A DNA stretch of 5,377 bases from Clostridia bacterium (GTDB taxonomy: Bacteria > Bacillota > Clostridia > TANB77 > CAG-508), in the NCBI GenBank assembly GCA_900752095.1, contig CAADUD010000149.1, positions 1-5,377 of the forward strand. The letters are read 5' to 3'. A program made the position numbers and the translations under genes. Under the pieces are notes generated by a model. That model saw only the letters and a list, made by a program, of their open reading frames with translations. It searched no databases and was not told the origin of the DNA. Every line of letters begins with the position of its first letter. Within the stretch, counting starts at the first letter, position 1. Shown here in pieces: positions 5,022-5,377 of the stretch.

Positions 5022-5377
5022 ATGGATATCATAAAATCAGTTGAACATGAACAATTAAAAAATAAAATTCCTGATTTAAAAATTGGTGATACTGTTAGAG
5101 TGCACCAAAAAATCAAAGAAGGAAATAGAGAAAGAATTCAAGTATTTGAAGGAATTATTATTAAAAAACAAAATGGAGGAGTGAACCAAACTTTTACAGT
5201 AAGAAAAATTTCTTATGGTGTTGGTGTAGAAAAAACTTTTTTAGTACATTCACCATTAGTAGAAAAAGTAGAAGTAGTAAGAGTTGGTAAAGCTAGAAGA
5301 GCTAAACTATATTATTTAAGAGATAGAGTTGGTAAAGCAGCTAAGACAAAAGAAAATGCAGGTGCAAGAATAGAAGA
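5022..5377 (+). CDS. rplS: 50S ribosomal protein L19, 3' partial
   Basis: L19 sits at the 30S-50S interface of the large subunit. The visible 118 codons start MDIIKSVEHEQLKNKIPDLK and contain IGDTVRVHQKIKEGNRERIQ (21-40), VFEGIIIKKQNGG (41-53), FTVRKISYGVGVEKTFLVHS (58-77), and the family end PLVEKVEVVRVGKARRAKLY (78-97) with YLRDRVGKAAKTKE (98-111). The usual length is about 113-120 residues, so only a few residues and the stop codon lie past the right edge; two bases (GA) of the next codon are visible. It is the last visible gene of the block and is probably co-transcribed with trmD. Confidence 0.97.
   Translation, partial: MDIIKSVEHEQLKNKIPDLKIGDTVRVHQKIKEGNRERIQVFEGIIIKKQNGGVNQTFTVRKISYGVGVEKTFLVHSPLVEKVEVVRVGKARRAKLYYLRDRVGKAAKTKENAGARIE

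Overview
The window comes from a very AT-rich Bacillota (Firmicutes) genome, most likely a gut-type clostridium. The evidence is the conserved order ylxM–ffh–rpsP–khpA–rimM–trmD–rplS, the strong purine-rich ribosome-binding sites (AGGAGG type), the A/T-biased codon choice, and a surface-type protein of a kind I associate with gut Clostridia. I cannot name a species from sequence alone.

Layout: positions 1-1017 hold the 3' part of an open frame that enters from the left edge. It encodes a secreted or surface-type protein with a C-terminal formylglycine-generating-enzyme-like (FGE/C-type-lectin-like) fold but no catalytic cysteine pair. Positions 1018-1178 are a compact regulatory region: a sigma-A promoter (TTGACA, 17 bases, TAAAGT) runs directly into a 12-bp hairpin with a T-run, which probably ends the upstream gene and overlaps the start point of the next transcript. 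Seven genes follow on the same strand: ylxM (GTG start), ffh, rpsP, khpA, rimM, trmD and rplS, the last cut by the right edge close to its expected end. No gap exceeds 300 bases. The gaps are 97 (ylxM-ffh), 142 (ffh-rpsP), 33 (rpsP-khpA), 10 (khpA-rimM), 120 (rimM-trmD) and 72 bases (trmD-rplS). No convincing terminator lies inside the block, so it probably behaves as one operon, perhaps with weak internal promoters before rpsP and trmD.

How the genes work together: YlxM and Ffh belong to the signal recognition particle, which delivers nascent membrane and secreted proteins to the translocon. S16 and L19 are structural ribosomal proteins. RimM is the 30S maturation factor that works at the S19/16S head region, TrmD makes m1G37 in tRNAs to prevent frameshifting, and KhpA is a small KH-domain RNA chaperone. 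The block is thus a translation and protein-targeting operon.

The core genes are ordinary. The points worth a second look are the accessory FGE-like gene where ftsY often lies, the promoter/hairpin overlap before ylxM, a repeat-like segment with an AAGAACCGTCCCC core just before ffh, and an Asp-to-Glu change at the probable catalytic position of TrmD. I did not find a convincing previously undescribed system.
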